DNA of 64,000 bases from Cordilura impudica (taxonomy: Eukaryota; Arthropoda; Insecta; Diptera; Scathophagidae), in NCBI GenBank assembly GCA_963682025.1, contig OY821519.1, positions 2,574,501 through 2,638,500 on the forward strand. The letters are read 5' to 3'. Position 1 is the stretch's first letter, and every line of letters starts with the position of its first letter. Of this stretch, positions 21,960 to 33,192 are shown in pieces. Below the pieces are notes generated by a model. That model was not told where the DNA came from, did no database searches, and was given only the letters and a program-made list of their open reading frames with translations. Made by a program: the position numbers and the translations under genes.

Positions 21960-24023
21960 TTAATCAGATTCTTCAGTATCAGATTCAGAGAAATCATCTT
22001 CAAAATGATGCATTATAAGCAAGCTTTTAACTTCCTTATCGAAACTAATATTTCTGGAATAGGAAATTGATGAGCCGTTGGACAATGAAGATATTAAGGG
22101 ATCAGAAGAAACAAAAAGAGCGTTAATTATATCTTCCATTGTATTATTCCTGCAATTTTTTCTGGTATTATTTTCACGGATGTTCCGATAATCTTTATTT
22201 CTGGCTTTAAGCGCTTCCTCGGACATCATACCAATTGGAAGCGAAAAATGATTGATTATGTCTGCTCCATGAATTAAAATTCTGTGAACAGACGAGGGCA
22301 TGTAAAACCAAGGGTATAAACTAACAAAAATTTCGGCAGTTTCCATTGCGTAAAGTCTGAATGCCTCCGTGTTTATATCATATCCACATGCAAGTGCTCG
22401 TAAGACGACGCTGAATCGATATATTAAATTTTCGTTCACTCCAGTTATACGACCGGCTAAATCTGGTTGTTGAAAGAACCTTCTTGCCGTATATCCGTTG
22501 TTGGTATATCCAGTAACAGCCATTGGTATGTCGACCAACAAATGCATTTCTTCTCGTAGCTTCTGCTGTATATTTGTTTTATTTTGTCCAACAATATCCT
22601 TGTCAGCACCACGAGTTTGCCACTTTTTTATTGGTATTCTATAGGATATGTGCAAAATACATTCAAAAAACCTTATCCAGGCGTGGAGACTGGATAGCCC
22701 ATATTGAAAGAGGTTCACTTTAATTGGAAAGCTCTTCACCAAATTTAAGTCATTCATTTTTTTCGGTGTTGCGTTGCAGATTCCGCATATTTGCGAAGAA
22801 TATTCTGAAATGACGCTGAAAGTTTTACCATCAAGCATGGTCATGTGAAATTGGTGATCAATAATCAATGAGTTTACATATGTTGGTACAATATTTAATA
22901 TTTGGCTCTTAATATTTTCAATTTCCCTGTGACTCAGGTCCGCCGTTTCCTTCTCGCAAAGTATTTTGATTGGTCGACAGTATCGTGTAGAAGAAGGTCG
23001 ATTGTTTTTCTATAAAACTGTCGGTCCGTTCTGCACTTGCAGTGGTACAATACAAATTGAAAATAAATATTGGTCTCTCATGTTTCCTTCGCAGTCGTTA
23101 AATTTTTGCCTATATGTGGAATGGCCGCTGCTGCCATCACAACCCCATTTGTAGACAGCAGTTAAATGGGTATTATTATTACTTATAGATGGAATTTCAA
23201 AACTTTCAGGGTGTGCTTCCATGATCCTATTTATTGTATGGTCCACAAGACTTTGTAGTGGCACTTCAGCATAATAATCAGTGACTGTAATGTCACTAGG
23301 ATAGTACTTTTTTTTGGCGAAGCGTAATTTTTCGTAGCATGGATATATATCGGCGTTTTGGTTTCTTGCTGATTTCTTGTTCAAGTTCCAAGTGTATCTG
23401 GTATGTCCAAGATCTACAAATAGCGCAAGCGCTTTATCGTCCGAAAATTTAGATGGAAGGGGCTTTGGTTTGTTTATATTTTTTATTACCTTTCCGCTAA
23501 ACTCCTCATCGCCATTTACCATTTCTACAACTTTGGAAGCACTGCGCTTTCCAGCTTTATATAAACTGCATCTTGCAGCTACCAACAATCCTTCATATGA
23601 CACTTCCTCTGTAAGCCCTGACATCTTATTGACTTGCGTTTTTCTGCAGCACTCGGAAAGCTCTTTTTCCGGTCGTCCAATATTTTCATTTGCTTTTTTT
23701 CCCAATAATACCAATGGTGTATCTAGCCATTCTTGGTTAATTTTTTCGAAAAACACCTTACTTCTGCCACGGGCCTTCCACTTTTGGATAGCAAAATTTC
23801 GCAGTTTCCTTCCAATTTCGCACTGCTCCTTCTGAGTATAGGTAATTTTGCTCAAAACGGTACCAAAAACATAATTTTCCACGGCGAGAAACTTCTTGGT
23901 GGGGATCGCTTCTTCATGCCATATTAAAAAAAGGGTCCGTTTTGACACTGACATTTTGCCTAAAAAGTACAATAAATTGAAGGCTCGCAGGTACTCGCAG
24001 TTAATTTTGGACATTTTGGACAC
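21960..24023 (-). pseudogene. Transib transposase (RAG1-core-like), 687 codons with one in-frame TAG
   Basis: Encodes the DDE enzyme that would cut this transposon at its CACAGTG ends. An open frame of 337 codons (24023-23010) ends in TAG. The same frame stays open for another 349 codons to 21960, so one nonsense change (position 338, where relatives by memory have Trp) is the only break seen. Visible core: YKWGCDGSSGHSTYRQKF (first Asp, residue 296); TMLDGK (second Asp, about 398) followed by ICGICNAT (C-x2-C, 413/416); SLHAWIRFFE; NNGYTARRFF; VHRILIHG (H-x4-H, 580/585); GMMSEEALKARNK (third acidic region, about 602). C-x2-C and H-x4-H correspond to the RAG1 zinc-binding C727/C730 and H937/H942. 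Lys in SEEALK, Glu in the second copy (SEEAQE), may be a further lesion. The C-terminus is acidic (FSESDTEESD). Confidence 0.9.
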
Positions 24024-24432
24024 ACAATGGTTTACACATATAGGAAAATTTACAATTACACTGAATGCAGGTGAATTTTGTAAGTTCTACTCCACGAAAG
24101 ACAGGTGTACGTTACAATGGGCGAGTTGCTAATACACTTAAACACGATTACGTTTTATAAATGACATAAGTATACACAGATCACAACCACAGTTTTTTTT
24201 ATAAAATACATACCTTGGCGTTAGTATATAACAAAACTTTTAATGAAAATAATAAAGTTTGCAAGTTTAACACGAATAGCAAAACGATGATCAAAAAGGC
24301 GGAAATATTTTGCACAACACTTGCAGAAACATATGCTGACTTTGACAGCTCACAGCTGTTCATCAGCTATAAGCTGAGCTTTTAAAAATCGATACAAATC
24401 TAGTGAATGTATTTGGAAATTTGAATTAAATG

Positions 24433-24461
24433 CCGCTAGCGAAGCCAAATTGGCCACTGTG
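24433..24461. repeat. Transib element 1, right terminal inverted repeat
   Basis: Ends ...CCAAATTGGCCACTGTG, followed by the CGATG duplication. 410 bp of 5' leader lie between it and the transposase start codon at 24023; no promoter motif is obvious. Confidence 0.93.
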
Positions 24462-25264
24462 CGATGGCCTGATATATATAAACTATTTATATGTTTGGTT
24501 ACCTTATTTTTCTCTAAAAACTGACAAAAAGTTTCCTATCGTACAGGGATTTCGTGGTAAGTGTAGAGAATTACCAGTAATCTCCTAGAAATATTCCTAG
24601 AAATATTCTCCTACTTTGTACTAAATTTTTACCCCTGACTTCGTGGTTCTTAAAAGTCAAGATGTTACCTTCTACGCCGACGAGACTGCACTCATATGCA
24701 AGTGTAAAGTTTCAAATACTATAATTTAATTTCTGCTCAAAAATTTTTTTAATAAATGGAAAATTAGAGTTAATTAAGAAAACACTATGGCAATTATATT
24801 TCATTCAACAAATCACCTAAACGTACACCCACAACACAATTGGAAATGCAAGCAAACAACGTCATTATAAACGACTACGTCAAATACGGTTTGACATTCG
24901 ATAAAAAATTAACTTTTAAACATCATGTGGATACAATTTGCGAAAAAAAACAATTAGATGTGGACAGGCACTTTTCCCCCTGCTCAATAGAAAATCTTCA
25001 AAATAAATTTGAAATGTGTATATTACCAACATTGCTTGCCAAGTGTGTTATAAAAGAACTGCAAAAACTCATACTAAAAAGCTACAGATTATACAAAAAA
25101 GGAATTTACAACTATACACAATCTTAGACCTCGATACTCTATGTCACGCCTACATAGCCGTTTTACTCATAAGACTGCAGACAGCTTTTGGGAAGATTTG
25201 ATCCAGTTTTTTAACGAAAGATGCATGTCGTCAAACTCTGATTCAATAAGAAGTTTTGTGGTAT

Positions 25265-26801
25265 GAATTCTGCTAATGTATCTTATTTAAGAATAACATA
25301 ATTTTTATTAAAATTGCTTATACTTTTTTTCTTAGCATTTATAACACCATAATTTTATCCCTAAACTGTGATAAACATAATGTAGCTTTTTTTTTTAAAT
25401 ACACAATTTAATATCTATGCTGTAACATTTTGTAAAATCGTATAACTTGCTGTAGTAAAATCTAATAAAGGAGATATATGTATATAATAAAAAATAATAT
25501 TTTTAGGAGTCGGAGTCGGAAGCGACTCCTACTTCGACTCCCAACAACCAAAATTTCTATCGACTCCGACTCCGCAGCCCTGGCGTAGAAAGTACTTTTA
25601 TTTTCGATATTTTTTAAGAACACATTTAGAAAATTTTACAATGTTATGAAATATGATTATTAATACAATATAGGTTTATTATTTTTATTCAATTACTTTA
25701 AGGTTACGAAAACAGGTTGAGTGATAATATTGAAATGTGACACAACTTTTCACAAAATCGTTACGAAACCTTTATTCCTTAAGGGTTTTTAAAAGTGCGG
25801 GATGTCAAAATATTATCTTAAATTTCTCAAAACAACATAAGATTGAAATCACCCTTCTTTAGATAGTTAAGTTTCACGCAATATTGATTTTCATTCTTAA
25901 ACTTTATTGGGATAATTTCGAACAAAGAAATCAAGTTTTAATACCTTTTAAAATCTGATTATATCTAAATTTTTTATTCAACACCTGAACTTGTCGTAGT
26001 GCTTGTTGCAGCCATTCATTTATTCTTTGTATATTTATTAATGTTGCCACTGTGTCTACACGGCAGTTGCAACAAAAACATTAATTTCCGTATTGTTTAT
26101 TTATGCAAAGGAAGTGTATCCATCTACGAGTATTTATGTTTGTTTAAGCATATCGATATAAATTTATTGTGTGTCAGTCAAAGTACAATAAAAAAAATTA
26201 AACAAATAAACAAATGATGGAACAGCACACCATAATGATGATTTAACTGGAATATTCCTGTCTACATACTACAAAATTCAAAGACTGGCAAAGCCAAGGA
26301 GACACTCCCTAAAAACATGAATTGCAGTTTGTTTTCAATGCCTGTAAGAAAACTGAATAAGATAATTTCTAAAATACGATCTGTGTACTTGAATAAGCAA
26401 TCAAAGAGAGAGTTGTGCATTCATCCAAATTACATTTCAAGTTCATAGCAAATCATGTCGTTCTCCTTAACGCAATTCATTTTTGTACATATGTACTATG
26501 TTGCAACAACATGTAATTGTTGTTGACATTTCTCGAAAAAAAATGTCGGCCCCGTTCGTTGATTTAAATTCCATTTAAGTGCAAAAAAAGCATCTAGAGC
26601 AACTGGGGCAACATAAGTGTTCCCAAAGGTTTTTGCAGCTGCAAAACTAACAAAAACTGCAACACGTGTGCGTGCGTGTAATCCATGAATTCCCTCTTGC
26701 CATTGTGCCATAAATGGATGTAAGAACTGATGGTGCTGCCCTCAGCATGCATCATAAAAATAAACAAAAATGTATGAATAAATAATTTATACTATAACAT
26801 A
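25265..26801. other. Unassigned stretch with a GGAGTC hairpin
   Basis: GGAGTCGGAGTCGG at 25506 and CGACTCCGACTCC at 25561 are inverted and enclose more GACTCC units, a hexanucleotide-type hairpin. Otherwise AT-rich with no recognised gene or element. Confidence 0.4.
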
Positions 26802-27705
26802 CAGTTGCGAGCAAAAAAAATGCGATGCTGAGTTCTATGATCTTCCGAGTGCATGTCTGTGCTTATAACTGCATCCAATTTATCTACTACTTTAGTTTTT
26901 ATATTCTATATTTATAGCCAACTAATTTACGTCACTATTTATAAATTAGCCACTTACCCCCGAATTCATAATGAAAAGTTAGCTGCTGCTTACATGTCGC
27001 GCTCAACGAGGTTCTTACTAGTCAACCGATTAGCCTTAGTTTTTAGTTAGCACATAGTTTATTCATCTAATAGCTTTAAAAACAACTCTGAAATTTGTAA
27101 TGCCACCATATTTTTTGCATTAATGCAACCTGATATAGTGAAAATCAACTCTGTTTACAATTCAATTTGTGTGATTTAACTCCTTCATTTTTTTAAATTT
27201 ATATTTACAAGAATTAAGTTTATGACAAAATTATTTTAATTTGAAAATTATGTAAAAAATGTTTGAAAGATCCGAAAAGTAAAAAATATTTCTTTGCACT
27301 TAAAAACAATTTATATATTTTGTTGTGCTTAATTTGACACACATCAGCTGTTTTAACACACTTAGTCAGTGTTTGAAAGGTTCTTGATCTGAGTTAAGCA
27401 AACGCAGCAGCAAGTGCATTATAAATAATACTCATGCTAGATACCGCATAAGTTTTCATTATAAATACGGCCGTTAATGTTTTTTTTTTTTTTGTTATTT
27501 AAGGAAAAGGTGTTTATTCCGTGCGAGCAAAAATGGAACTTCGTGTTATAATTTTTTTAAATTAATATTTAAGTGGTATTTATTATTATATTATACTTAA
27601 CACTAATATTTACTGACATAGCCCTTATTAGCTATTACTGGACATAATATTGAAGGCATAAAATCAACTAATGATATAATGGTAAACAAGAGATATTTTT
27701 TCCCA

Positions 27706-28605
27706 TTATGTTTTCAATATTCTTTCTAATTCTTTAAAATTTGAGGGTTTTTGCTTCTTTACTGCTCGATCTACAAGATCCCATAGATTTTCTATAGGGT
27801 TGAGATCAGGGGGCAAATCGTTGCATTCGATATCGAGTAAATTCAATCGAAATTCCATATTTTGGTTTATTATTTTAAGAATATGGACAATCGTCAGACC
27901 TCGTTTCACTTTTACTATTAACTATGGACCACAACTCGTTAGATTTGACAGAGTAAAATTACTCTTCGTATTTTATTTTGGAAAATACAAAAATAATGTT
28001 GATCGAAAAATTTCGATAACGAATGCGACGATTCGTTCCCATGTGTCTGGGGGCGGCCACTCCAAAACTTGGACATCTTTGTTGCTTAAAAAGTTGCGAG
28101 TTAGGCGACTTGTGTGCTTGGGCCATTATCGTGTTGGAATATAGCATTTGTTGTTCCAGTATTTCACAACATTTAACGCCATTCATAATTCAATTTTTAT
28201 TATGGGACCAACGCCATCCCGATAACGCCATTCATAATTCAATTATTATTATGGGACCAACGCCATCCCGAGAGAATGCACTCATTAAAAAATAGAAATG
28301 AGCTGCGTTTGGTTGGATATTTATAATTTCTTACCCCATACCATTATTTATCTTCCGCCATGTTTGACTGTAGGCAACTGATATCTAGGAGAATATATTA
28401 GTTTAGGTGGCCTGCGAACGTAGTTTATTCCATCGGAGCCAAATAAATTGAATTTGCTTTCGTCGCTCCACAACATTTTGGCCCACTGATCCTTTGACCA
28501 GTCGTTTTGCAAAGTCAATCCGTTTTCTTTTTCATAGACTCTATTTATTAATGGTTTCTTGGCGGGTCGTCTTGCTTTTTGCATAACTAGCAGCATCTAC
28601 TGCCG
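27706..28605 (-). pseudogene. Tc1-like transposase remnants, apparently two copies
   Basis: Minus strand, 28605 downward: ARRPAKKPLINR, then QWAKMLWSDESKFNLFGSDG (first catalytic Asp) and RYQLPTVKHGG. After a gap come MNGVKCCEILEQQML, DNGP-KHTSRLTRNFLSN and VQVLEWPP at about 28160-28030. A separate open frame, 27909-27706, gives PPDLNPIENLWDLVDRAVKK, the C-terminal block with the last catalytic residue. The sequence just before it is equivalent to the HTSRLTRNF segment already present, so two overlapping Tc1 remnants are likely rather than one gene. Confidence 0.75.
28177..28274. repeat. 49-bp tandem duplication inside the Tc1 transposase
   Basis: CGCCATTCATAATTCAATT...TATGGGACCAACGCCATCCCG occurs twice in a row with one base change. 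A recent local duplication in dead coding sequence. Confidence 0.85.
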
Positions 28606-28850
28606 TCTTTCCTGCATAAATTTGTTGTTGTTTTTCGTGGGCAACTACTTCCTGACATTCTTTCCACATGTTTTCTTATTTTAAATCGCGATGCAATTCG
28701 GCACACTATGGATTTGCTTATATTATATTATAGAAGCCCAATTTCACAATCTTCTACAGCTTGAATAATAGCTGATCTATTATGACAGCTGTTTCTATTA
28801 TAAATTCAGCAATATTCAAGTTTTAAATTAAATTGATGTTTTAATAAATA

Positions 28851-29205
28851 CTAGCAGATTCCGGCGCTCGAAATGCGAGTGCAATTTCTAGGCAGCTTTA
28901 TTTTTCAACTTAGCCACTTCAAAAACCAACACTTTTATGGTTTATTATTATTGTGAATGAAGATAACAAATACATTAAAAAATTTAATAAAACACACATA
29001 GCATATGTATAATTTTATGTATGTGTTAGTAACAACTTTAAATGCAATTTACCCAAAATAAACGAAAAAAATTAAAAATCTGTAAATCTGCAAAACGGCT
29101 AAAAAGAAATAACTTTCAAATAATATACGTTTGGTCAAAATTGGGATAAAACTGTAGAACAAAACATCGGTCACAAGAAATCGCTTAGCCTATTAATATT
29201 ATAGA
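28851..29205 (-). mobile_element. Non-autonomous Helitron, compact copy
   Basis: 355 bp, reading on minus from TCTATAATATTAATAGGC to the hairpin and CTAG end. Closely similar to 17164-17498 throughout. Confidence 0.75.
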
Positions 29206-29540
29206 TAACTTACTTTTACTATTGATTCATTAAGCCGTGTGTCCACTAGCAAGTCACTTGCGGAAGAACTGCTGCAAGTATTTGCTGAAGTGTTTCCACT
29301 CAAACCGAAACTTGCGCAAGTCTACGTCCAGAAGTAGTTTGTAGAAGTTATTACGGCGAACTAGCTGCAAGAAATTGCAGACGTGTTTCCACACAATGTG
29401 AGTACAACTTGCAGTAGTTTTTGCTTTTTTTACGAATGACAGTATAAAAATGTCTTGTAGCAAAATAACAATGGCCGCTGCCATCGCAGCATATTTAGTT
29501 AAAAAGAAACAACAAATTAAAAACAAAAAGAAGTGTTTTA

Positions 29541-29786
29541 GTGAGAAATTGGGTGCTGCGGCGCGTAGATTTAAAATTTCCAAATACATTACTTGAAGAA
29601 TTGCGGACCGAAGATTCCATGCAGCTGAAAAATTTCCTGTCAATGTCTAATGATGATTTTGAACACATTTTATCTTTAATTCAAACAAGTATTCAAAAGC
29701 AGGCTACTAAAATGAGATTGGCTACACCTCCTAAAGACCGGCTTTTAGTTACTCTTCGATTTTTGGTTAGAAAAAAAAAAAAAAAA
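29541..29786 (+). pseudogene. Harbinger (HARBI1-like) transposase, N-terminal fragment
   Basis: Reads RNWVLRRVDLKFPNTLLEEL, then MQLKNFLSMSNDDFEHILSL and TPPKDRLLVTLRFL, the conserved helical N-terminus of Harbinger nucleases. The frame then runs into a poly-Lys tract and stops. The DDE nuclease domain that should follow is absent, so no activity is possible. Confidence 0.85.
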
Positions 29787-29905
29787 ATATTTTAAATTCA
29801 TTTCATTTTCATAAGAATGTCAAATTAAAAGCAAGTTATGAGTATGTTTATTTTGTAGGAGATTTCTTTCATTCGCTTATGTATCCGTTTCGAATTCCTG
29901 TTTAC

Positions 29906-30124
29906 TTATTTGTTTCCTTCTTGACCAAACTGCATTCCGAGGTTGTGCAATTTCCTTTTGACCTCTTCTTCGGGCGCATCTATATCATTGGCTATTGAAT
30001 TTAAAGGGTTTTGTTTTGTAATTTTATTCTTATAGTCTTTTGAGGACGTGTCAGGATAACTTTCTTGATTTTCAATTACCAAATGTGTTTTTTTACTACT
30101 CCAAACGTATTTATTTTTGTCCAT
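29906..30124 (-). pseudogene. Harbinger second ORF: MADF/Myb-like DNA-binding protein, N-terminal 72 aa
   Basis: MDKNKYVWSSKKTHLVIENQ begins a MADF/SANT-like domain, ending EEEVKRKLHNLGMQF. In PIF/Harbinger elements a separate Myb-like protein partners the nuclease. Divergent placement opposite the transposase, inside the same TIRs, fits that. The domain is open for 72 residues, then stops; full proteins are longer. The start is chosen at the ATG preceding DKNKYVW. Confidence 0.75.
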
Positions 30125-30601
30125 TTTTATAAATTGGAAAAATAACTTTAAAAATAACACAAACCAAAATTGAAAACAAAAGAGAATACCACAAACAGTA
30201 TACCCGACATATACCGGACTTCTGCAAGTAAACAAAACACTTGCAGTTCACAGCAAGTCGTGCAAGTTACTTCCAGCAAGCAACAAACACGTGTTTCTAC
30301 ATAAATGCTGCAAGTAACTTCTGCAAGCCGTGACTTCTGGAAGTCGACTTCTAATATGTACGTGTTTTCATGACAAAAACTTCTGGAAGCAACTGGACAC
30401 ACGGCTTTACGTTTCATTTTTTTTTTTCGCTCGTCCAATTTATTCACTTTTTTCACTGAATATAAAAAATTATACCTTTCACAAAAGAAAATGAATCATA
30501 ATGATGCCAATAAGAATATTCCGATTACAAAGAATAAAAAATTTAAAAAAGAGATGAAGATCATAGAACTCAGCGTTGCATTTCTTTTGCTCGCAACTGT
30601 A

Positions 30602-32654
30602 CACTAAATAAAAAAAAAATGTGGTTTATTTTCGATGATCATTGCCAACTAACGAGTACAGAGCGTTAAACTTGTGTATGTTTGCAATTATAGATAACAC
30701 ACTAAATGATTTATTCTATTTGGGGGAACATTTGCTTTATGTCCTCGATTTATGTTTTTCATGGAATTAGGCGAAAAGTGATTTATAGATAAAAATCTTA
30801 TAAGTGTGTATTTATTTTTGAAAAACTTAAATTCATGTCCTAATTCTTTAAAAATGGTATTAAAGTATACATTTCTATAGATATGTAAAAAAAAAAACAA
30901 GTAGCAGATTTATAATCAGTAAAGGTCGGCTATAAGTCCTGTCGATATTTGGTTAAGTCCGTATATTCGGTATTCAATTTCACATTTGTTTTGATTCATA
31001 AGTTAGACCTACCACCACACAAAGCTCTCAATCCCATGCGTGTATTTACTACATACATTTGTACATAGCAATATATAGCAACATTAGATGTTGACGTGAA
31101 CGTTGGTGACAATGGCGCAACATAAATGACACAATCATGTGCATCCAGGCGTGGCAGTATGGCTTAACTAGCCTCACCTTAGCCTAAAGGACTGCAAACA
31201 AAAACGATCTTAGATGTGGCTGTACAGAATTAACCATGCAGAAATTTTATTCGAGTTATCTTGGCAATTCAAGTTTATACATGCGAATATCTCAGTACAT
31301 GGTGGAAGTTTTAAAAGAAGAGAATACATATTGACATTTATTAGCACTTTTGCAGATTTTGAAGACCATGAGTATTCAATGGAACACGTGCGTCTTGGAA
31401 ATAAATTTATAAATGTCATGTTACCGTTGTATGCATTCGCCCACAACATGGTGAATTTTGTACGCGGAAATTAGTTAATTGTAATCGAATGATGACTTTT
31501 AAAAGATAAATTATATTGAATTATTATTTGATTTGTTTTTTACTTCGTCGAAACAGTCACCGGCATTGAAACAATTGTATGCTGGGATTCAATGTTTCAT
31601 TTAAAATTTGAAAAAAAAACTTGTAAAATACTCTTCACATCCAAAATGACATTTTATAATACAACATTTTGTTGACACAACAACATAATCATTAAGAATC
31701 ATATATGTTCATATTTAATTGCCTTTAATGGAAATTTATTTCCACTATAATTGAAACGGAATGTTCGTTATAGAAGAAAATGTATTTTCGATCAAACATA
31801 TGCCGAAGACGACGGTAGGTATTCCAATTGTTTATTTCAAGAGCAAAAACTAATTTCACAGGAGTAATTGTGCAACATCCCAATCGATGTGAGACAGAAC
31901 AGAAAGCGCCAAAGCAATTTAGCTCCATAATAGGAAGTAAACTAGAAATGACTGAGACAGCATTTCAGCATCTGATTAAGAGTGCAACACGATTACAGAA
32001 ATCGTCAGGTTTAATCAAATTAAATATTAACTTAAATTTACTTTCGACAAAAATAAACATGTTTTTCTAATTTGAAAGGATGGTAGTAACTCATAATACC
32101 CTATAGCAAAGAATGGTGTAGGGTATGTTACGCCCGGTGAATACATCATGATTCAACTTCATAGATTATTTAAAACATCGTAAGAAAAAATAACATTGTA
32201 GCCTAAAAAAGAGCAATGAACTGTAACATCCATCATACAACAAATAGAAAAAAAGAAGGTTATGTCGTTCTTTGTTATTGCGCTACCAGTCTCTAGGATG
32301 AACTCCTTGAGAAGCTAACACAAGTATTTCTTATTTCCCTTTGCCACAACAACAAAAACAGGCTTATGCCACTTCCACGTTTACGTTATGAGTTAAATTT
32401 TTTTTTTTTTTTTGATGTGTACATTTAATCTTCAATGTGGCAACAAACACATACAATATAAATATTAAAATTAGGGTGTCCCGAATTGTGGATGCGAAAA
32501 AATATTTTTTTTTAAATCGCTGAAAACTACTAATTGATGACTGTAGACGAAAACGAAAACGGCAGTAAAAATATCTTTCCAATAACAACTTAAAACAAAA
32601 AATCACTCATAAAAGCAAAATATACTTTATTGGAGTATTTATTAAAACTTAAAT
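30602..32654. other. Unassigned stretch
   Basis: No gene firmly recognised. At 31851-32009 a plus-strand frame (VIVQHPNRCETEQKAP, then SSIIGSKLEMTETAFQHLIK) is bordered by TTTCACAG and CAG-GTTTAA, so a small exon is conceivable, but no family is known. A DINE-like tip, ATACCCTATAGC...GGTGTAGGGTAT, lies at about 32098-32130. Confidence 0.3.
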
Positions 32655-33191
32655 CTTAAAAATTAAAAATTAAGAATTACAATTTAAAAATAAAAATAAA
32701 AACTAAAAATTAAAAATTCAAAATTTAAAATTAAAAATTAAGAATTAAAAAATTAAGAATTAAAAAATTAAGAATTAAAAAATAAAAATTAAAAAATAAA
32801 AATTAAAAACTAGAAATCAAAAATTAAAAATTAAAAACAAAAAATTAAAAATTAAAAATTAAATATTCAAAATTAAAAAATAAAAATCAAAAATTAAAAA
32901 ATAAAAGTTAAAAATTAAAAATTCAAAATTAAAAATTAAAAATTAAAAATTAAAAATTAAAAAATAAAAATTAAAAATTAAAAATTAAAAATTAAAAATT
33001 AAAAATTAAAAATTAAAAATTAAAAATTAAAAATTAAAAATTAAAAATTAAAAATTAAAAATTAAAAATTAAAAATTAAAAATTAAAAATTAAAAATTAA
33101 AAATTAAAAATTAAAAATTAAAAATTAAAAATTAAAAATGAAAAATTAAAAATTAAAAATTAAACATTAAAAATTAAAAATTAAAAATTAA
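32655..33191. repeat. AAAAATT microsatellite array, about 540 bp
   Basis: Imperfect at the left, nearly pure heptanucleotide units from about 32930 to 33140. It runs directly into a DINE-like element whose 3' part is missing, so the array seems to replace that part. Confidence 0.95.
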
Positions 33192-33192
33192 A

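Larger units (their letters stand above)
21686..24461 (-). mobile_element. Transib element 1, nearly intact, 2,776 bp
   Basis: Both ends read CACAGTGGCCAATTTGGC inward and match perfectly for 29 bases (to CTAGCGG), then with a few mismatches for about 13 more. CGATG flanks both sides (21681-21685 and 24462-24466), a perfect 5-bp duplication as in Transib. The single gene is on the minus strand. The first seven bases equal the recombination-signal heptamer; no convincing nonamer (ACAAAAACC type) stands at 12- or 23-base spacing. The site lies in a LINE reverse transcriptase. Confidence 0.93.
21550..25260 (+). pseudogene. Jockey-clade LINE reverse transcriptase, split by a Transib
   Basis: Part 1 (21550-21685) reads ERFGFCSEH, then IVFLDIEKVFVCIWRDG, the first catalytic Asp block of a non-LTR reverse transcriptase. 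Part 2 resumes at 24467 with GLIY, then FYADETALICKC (YADD box) at about 24670. It continues FFNKWKIRVN, MAIIFHSTNHLNVHPQ and LTFDKKLTFKHHVDTI. Part 1 and part 2 join in frame through CGCGATG when the Transib and one copy of its duplication are left out. Stops and frameshifts show it was already decaying or decayed later. Confidence 0.8.
29233..30406 (+). mobile_element. PIF/Harbinger deletion derivative, 1,174 bp
   Basis: Both termini read AGCCGTGTGTCCA inward and are flanked by TTA (29230-29232 and 30407-30409), the TWA-type target of PIF/Harbinger. Subterminal regions are full of CTGCAAGT/ACTTGCAG and GAAGT motifs in both orientations. Remnants of both Harbinger proteins lie inside, the transposase on plus and the MADF/Myb-like protein on minus. 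The transposase core is deleted. Confidence 0.85.
26802..30599 (-). mobile_element. Tc1-like element with nested Helitron and Harbinger
   Basis: The left end TA-CAGTTGCGAGCAAAA (26800) and the inverted right end TTTTGCTCGCAACTG-TA (30601) match over about 43 bases, including GAGTTCTATGATC. TA on both sides is the Tc1/mariner target. Minus-strand transposase remnants lie at 27706-28605. A Helitron and a Harbinger derivative have landed in the part upstream of the transposase. Another GTGCGAGCAAAAATGG at 27516 may be one end of a second, overlapping Tc1 copy. Confidence 0.75.

Noticed and set aside
23377..23835. 152-codon plus-strand frame inside the Transib
   Set aside because: Antisense shadow of the transposase.
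26041..26055. GCCACTGTG motifs outside the Transib copies (also 34724 and 47488)
   Set aside because: No partner end, no 5-bp duplication and no shared subterminal sequence; chance matches to a 7-8-base motif.
31851..32009. Possible internal exon with acceptor and donor-like ends
   Set aside because: The donor (GTTTAA) is weak, the family is unknown and there is no second exon; mentioned only within the unassigned stretch.
32655..33191. Possible CRISPR-like or satellite array
   Set aside because: Uniform 7-base units without spacers in a eukaryotic context: a microsatellite.
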